Positions 60,980-64,000 of a stretch of 64,000 nucleotides of DNA are shown here, one piece after another. This DNA is from Lepturacanthus savala. Lineage: Eukaryota; Chordata; Actinopteri; Scombriformes; Trichiuridae. Every line of letters starts with the position of its first letter. The first letter of the stretch is position 1. The position numbers and the translations under genes are program-made. The notes beneath the pieces were generated by a model that did no database searches, had not been told where the DNA came from, and was given only the letters and a program-made list of their open reading frames with translations. Where the stretch lies: contig CM060484.1 of the NCBI GenBank assembly GCA_030544235.1, positions 12,047,531 through 12,111,530 of the forward strand, written 5' to 3'.

Positions 60980-61115
60980 TTAAGAGTAGAAGGTGAGGAC
61001 GCTCTGGTGGTTGCCGCGCACCAGGAGGATGGGCGGCAGGTCCTTGGACAAAGCCTCCAGCCAGGCCATGTACAGAGCGCTGGACACCGCGCCCTTCCTG
61101 GCCAACGGCAGACTC
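60980..61115 (-). CDS. slc12a2: slc12a2 last exon (coding part)
   Basis: On the minus strand the acceptor CCCCCCCGCAG precedes GAGTCTGCCG. It encodes SLPLARKGAVSSALYMAWLE, ALSKDLPPILLV and the canonical end RGNHQSVLTFYS, with TAA at 60,982-60,980. Confidence 0.96.
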
Positions 61116-62654
61116 CTGCGGGGGGGACAGAGGAGGAGGTTTAGTTTTAGAGCTTCGATCGGCTCGTCTGATACTGCAGCTCGACATTCAGCCGCCTTCA
61201 CATCTCGTTTATATCACTGGTTTCCAGCCAATTCTGTCCTGTAGAGCGGGCTGGAGCAGCAAAAATAAATGGATAAATAACAACTACACAATTCTAACTA
61301 CACAATAGCAATATGATGTCTTAGTTATTCCATATCCAGGCAACTAATATTCTATAACTATACATTTATAATGTTAAATATTCAACTATATTTAATCACA
61401 AAACTGTAGATTTGATCTCTTGAAATATGCTCACTAGAGCTGCAACGATTACTCAAAAACATTTAGTTGCCAAATATTATATATTTATATTAAATGTCCA
61501 AATTCTCTGGTTATATATTTTATGTATGTTTAATATATATTTTTGGTTCCAATCTTCAGCTTCGGGAAACCGTGATCATCATTTTACTTCACTTTATGAA
61601 CCAAACAACTAATCGATCAATTGTTTCAATAACCGAGAGATTAATAAACTATCAATATAATAAGCCATAATAATAGTAGTTATGATACAATACAATTACA
61701 CTGCGACAAATAAAGTCAAATTGATGTATAAGAATATTCCATTAGCAGTAAAAGTCCTGAATATAAAATCCTACTACTAGTAAAAGTACATCAAGCTCAC
61801 AGAAATATGAGGTTGGTGTAGTAAATATTGCAGTAAAATATTAAGTAAATAAATGGTGTGCGTGTCCTACTCCCAGCCATCACAGATACTCATCCCTTCA
61901 AACTCATTATTTACCTCCAGCTGTTGATACAGATGTGGGGATGAAGAACTGAGAATAAGGAAATTAACTCACTACAGCATCTTCTTTGTTGTCTTGTACT
62001 TTCTGAGTTCATTCCACAAGGGAAGTGTATGCGTTATCAATCCGAACATGGTTTTAAGGCAGAATGTTTAAAGGGAGGTCTATTAATATGTGTTTATACA
62101 TGTGAATAGATGGTTGTCATGGAGACAGGCAGGACGCTCGAGATGGCGCCTCCCTCTCCCCTGACTGATTACTTTTTGGGAAGTGACAAATATTGTCTGG
62201 TGCACAACTTCTCCACAAAAACAATTTGTTGAAATTCCTCAATAAAACTCAATAGTGGAGCCCTGACTGAAACTTATCACACACACACACACTCACACAC
62301 ACACGCGCCACTTACATGACAATGAGGTTGGCTGTGTTCGAGTGCTCCTTCAGCAGCTCGTTGAGTCGAATCTGACGGTTTGTCTGAAGAGGGAAAAAAC
62401 AAACGCACCTTTATTTTTCAGTAGCTTCTCAGAACATTTGAACGTGCTGCTTTTTTTTTTTTTGATCGGAATATATCTGTATATTGATCTGGCGTGTGGC
62501 GAGCTTGCGCGTGCAGACCTTGGCGCGGTACAGCTCCAGCTCGTTGTCGGTGATCCTCCAGGGCTCGCTGTCCTTCAGCCGCTCGGCCGCCTCCTGCTCC
62601 ATGTCGTCTTCCTTCAGCCGATACGGCTCGATCATCTCCTCAAAGGCCTGCGTG
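60980..62654 (-). CDS. slc12a2: SLC12A2 / NKCC1 Na-K-2Cl cotransporter, C-terminal exons
   Basis: NKCC1 imports Na, K and 2 Cl across the (baso)lateral plasma membrane and sets cell chloride and volume. Three exons, 62,654-62,519, 62,383-62,316 and 61,115-60,980, join in phase and encode the end of the cytosolic C-terminal domain. Landmarks are AFEEMIEPYRLKEDDMEQEA, EPWRITDNELELYRAK, RQIRLNELLKEHS, NLIVMSLPLARKGAVSSALY and the invariant end LLVRGNHQSVLTFYS. The GAVSSALYMAWLEALSKDLP version fits NKCC1; NKCC2 differs here. The transmembrane and earlier exons are right of the window. Teleosts can have two copies, which cannot be told apart here. All splice sites are GT-AG; the donor at 62,518 (AAG|GTCTGC) is weak. 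Confidence 0.95.
61116..62315 (-). other. slc12a2: slc12a2 last intron
   Basis: This 1.2 kb AT-rich intron contains a reverse hAT-like MITE copy (61,433-61,655) and a (CA)n tract near 62,280-62,305. Nothing else was recognised. Confidence 0.85.
61433..61655 (-). mobile_element. hAT-like MITE, copy 9 (reverse, internally deleted)
   Basis: It starts AGAGCTGCAACGATTACTC, an almost intact terminal repeat. It contains TGGTTCCAATCTTCAGCTTC, GAACCAAACAACTAATCGAT and ends near ATAACCGAGAGATTAAT. The middle is deleted. It lies inside the last slc12a2 intron. Confidence 0.78.
62316..62383 (-). CDS. slc12a2: slc12a2 penultimate exon
   Basis: The 68-nt minus-strand exon has acceptor CTCTTCAG and donor TCAT|GTAAGT. 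It encodes TNRQIRLNELLKEHSNTANL and IVM, ending two bases into the Met codon completed by the last exon. Confidence 0.94.
62519..62654 (-). CDS. slc12a2: slc12a2 antepenultimate exon
   Basis: The minus-strand acceptor is TTTTTTTGTCCTGCAG; a second AG seven bases later also keeps the frame, so the start could be 62,647. It encodes AFEEMIEPYRLKEDDMEQEA, a short variable part and EPWRITDNELELYRAK. It is separated from the next exon by an intron of only 135 bp. Confidence 0.93.
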
Positions 62655-63224
62655 CTGCAGGACAAAAAAATAAATAAATAAATCAACAGTGGCCTCAGCT
62701 TTGGTGCTGTCACTCATTATTTAAATATCATTCAAACACGGGAAAAAAAGTAAGAGTCTATAACGTCTAAGATTCAGAATGTGGGAAAGCTGCGCGTCAG
62801 TTACCGTCACCATGACAACAGATGCGATGTTGCCTGTGCGGTCATTGCTCGGTGAGGCGGCGCGGCAGATCAACACAGACACATCTGCTCTACTGCTTGT
62901 GCTTCTTGTGGCGGGGGAACGCTCTAGTGACATCACTAAGTTCACATCTCAACTGATGATTTAGAATGTGACGGATGAAACTTGAACATGGAAGTCACAT
63001 TTTTTTTTTAAAAAAGCTGGAACCATCCTTTAAGTTGCAGCTAATAGAGAAACAACACTGTTGTTTCAGAGATTGTCATCAATTTAATTTTGAATCAGAT
63101 CGATACATGAATTTTTCTCATGATAACTGGTTTGTTTTTCTTTTTGCTTTTACACTAAGAGGCCACATGAGGGCACTAGTGACTCACTCATTTATAGGTG
63201 GTTATACAGGTTGTTGATTATATA
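62655..63224. other. slc12a2: slc12a2 intron, nothing recognised
   Basis: Intron sequence that continues to the right edge of the window. The preceding slc12a2 exon was not found here and must lie beyond 64,000. Confidence 0.7.
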
Positions 63225-63732
63225 CAGCTCTGGGAAAAAAAAAAAAATAAGAGACCAGTGCATTTTTATTTTAAATCAGCATCTCTACATGTATTCCAGC
63301 CATTCCATTCCAGCATCTGTTGAATTCCAACACATGAACACCTCATTCTGCTTAAAGAGAGTGGAATAAAGTCACCCAAGAACAATGGTAAAGACTTGTG
63401 GAGAGCATGCCACGATGCATGGAGGCTGGGATTAAAAATAAGGGTTATTGCACCAAATATTGATTTCCGAACTCTTCCCAAGTGTAAACAGTATTATGTT
63501 GTTATAAAATGAATTGGATCTTGTTTCTTTGCATCGTTTGAGGTCTGAAAACATTGGATCTTTTTTGTTATTTTGACCATTTGTCATTTTCTGCAAATAA
63601 AATGCTCTAAATAATAATATTTTTATTTGGAATTTGAGGGAAATGTTGTCAGTGGTTTATAGACTCAAACAACAATCTTACCTTTTGCCCAAACACATAT
63701 CTATAAGTAGTAAAATCAGAAAAAAAGCTGTT
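63225..63732 (+). mobile_element. Tc1-like DNA transposon remnant (CAGCTCTGGGAAAA family)
   Basis: It begins TACAGCTCTGGGAAAA then ATAAGAGACCAGTGCATTT, the terminal sequence of a widespread fish Tc1-like family. It contains degraded parts of the element body (GGTTATTGCACCAAATATTG, TTTTTTGTTATTTTGACCAT, GTTGTCAGTGGTTTATAGAC). No transposase is intact. The right end was not identified. It lies in an slc12a2 intron. Confidence 0.6.
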
Positions 63733-64000
63733 TATTTTGCATTGGTTTCTTCTCACAGCCCTTTCACAAAGAATCATTCCTCATTTATTTTGAAACTGTT
63801 CAGGGACCAGCTGAGTTTGCTGAAAGTGGATTTTCTGTTCTGCTTTTAGCTGCTGCATAATTCATATACAGAGATATATATAGAGAGATTTTTTTGGGAC
63901 AGCAGGGATGAAAGTATTAGTGGTCATAGCTTTCGGTTGCAATAATTTGACTTTATGTTTTTTACTCTGGCTGAGATCTGACAATGAGGTGATTGTGTTG
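63733..64000. other. slc12a2: slc12a2 intron to window edge
   Basis: AT-rich sequence with no recognisable feature. Confidence 0.6.

Noticed and set aside
62721..62964. Frames on both strands near 62.8 kb as a further slc12a2 exon
   Set aside because: The peptides do not resemble the NKCC1 sequence expected before AFEEMIEPYRL, and no suitable donor was found.

Overview
The window is nuclear DNA from a ray-finned fish, most likely a percomorph teleost. It has short GT-AG exons, vertebrate protein families, long AT-rich introns and intergenic DNA, many (CA)n and (TA)n tracts, and fish-typical mobile elements: Tc1-like fragments with the TACACTA end, a hAT-like MITE ending in AGAGCTGCAAC, a 5S-type SINE fragment, and LINE and gypsy remnants. 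There are no bacterial operons, CRISPR arrays or rRNA operons, and I saw no convincing tRNA gene.

Four protein-coding genes are recognisable. (1) About 592-12,785, + strand: the last six coding exons of mapkap1 (SIN1, a TORC2 subunit), covering the end of the Ras-binding domain and the PH domain. Earlier exons lie left of the window. (2) 24,912-28,235, - strand: one large coding exon of ajm1 (apical junction component 1 homolog, 1089 aa) with a MYND-like zinc finger. A splice acceptor just upstream of the ATG means a 5' non-coding exon exists further right; a GC-rich block near 43.0-43.95 kb is a candidate promoter. (3) 49,926-54,452, + strand: a complete three-exon minar2-like (KIAA1024L family) gene, 198 aa, with a C-terminal membrane segment. 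(4) 62,654 down to about 55,830, - strand: the last three coding exons of slc12a2 (NKCC1) and a probable 5 kb 3' UTR. The minar2-like and slc12a2 genes converge, and poly(A) signals for both strands lie within 20 bp of each other near 55,840.

The gene-poor blocks (12.8-22.8, 28.3-43, 44.3-48.7 and 62.7-64 kb) hold decayed repeats. They include nine copies of one hAT-like MITE, two Tc1 remnants, another DNA-element remnant at the right edge, a piggyBac-like MITE with TTAA flanks, a LINE reverse-transcriptase fragment with a YVDD motif, a gypsy fragment, and two large minisatellites (14.6-15.7 kb and 52.05-53.13 kb). The second minisatellite has a 251-bp higher-order period and lies inside a minar2-like intron.

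The genes do not form a functional cluster: they act in TORC2 signalling, apical junctions, a Notch2-associated membrane protein family and chloride cotransport. In human, MAPKAP1 and AJM1 are on 9q while SLC12A2 and MINAR2 are on 5q23, so the window spans a junction between two ancestral blocks. The least explained item is a pair of phase-compatible exon-like segments on the minus strand just left of minar2-like exon 1, which I cannot assign to any family.
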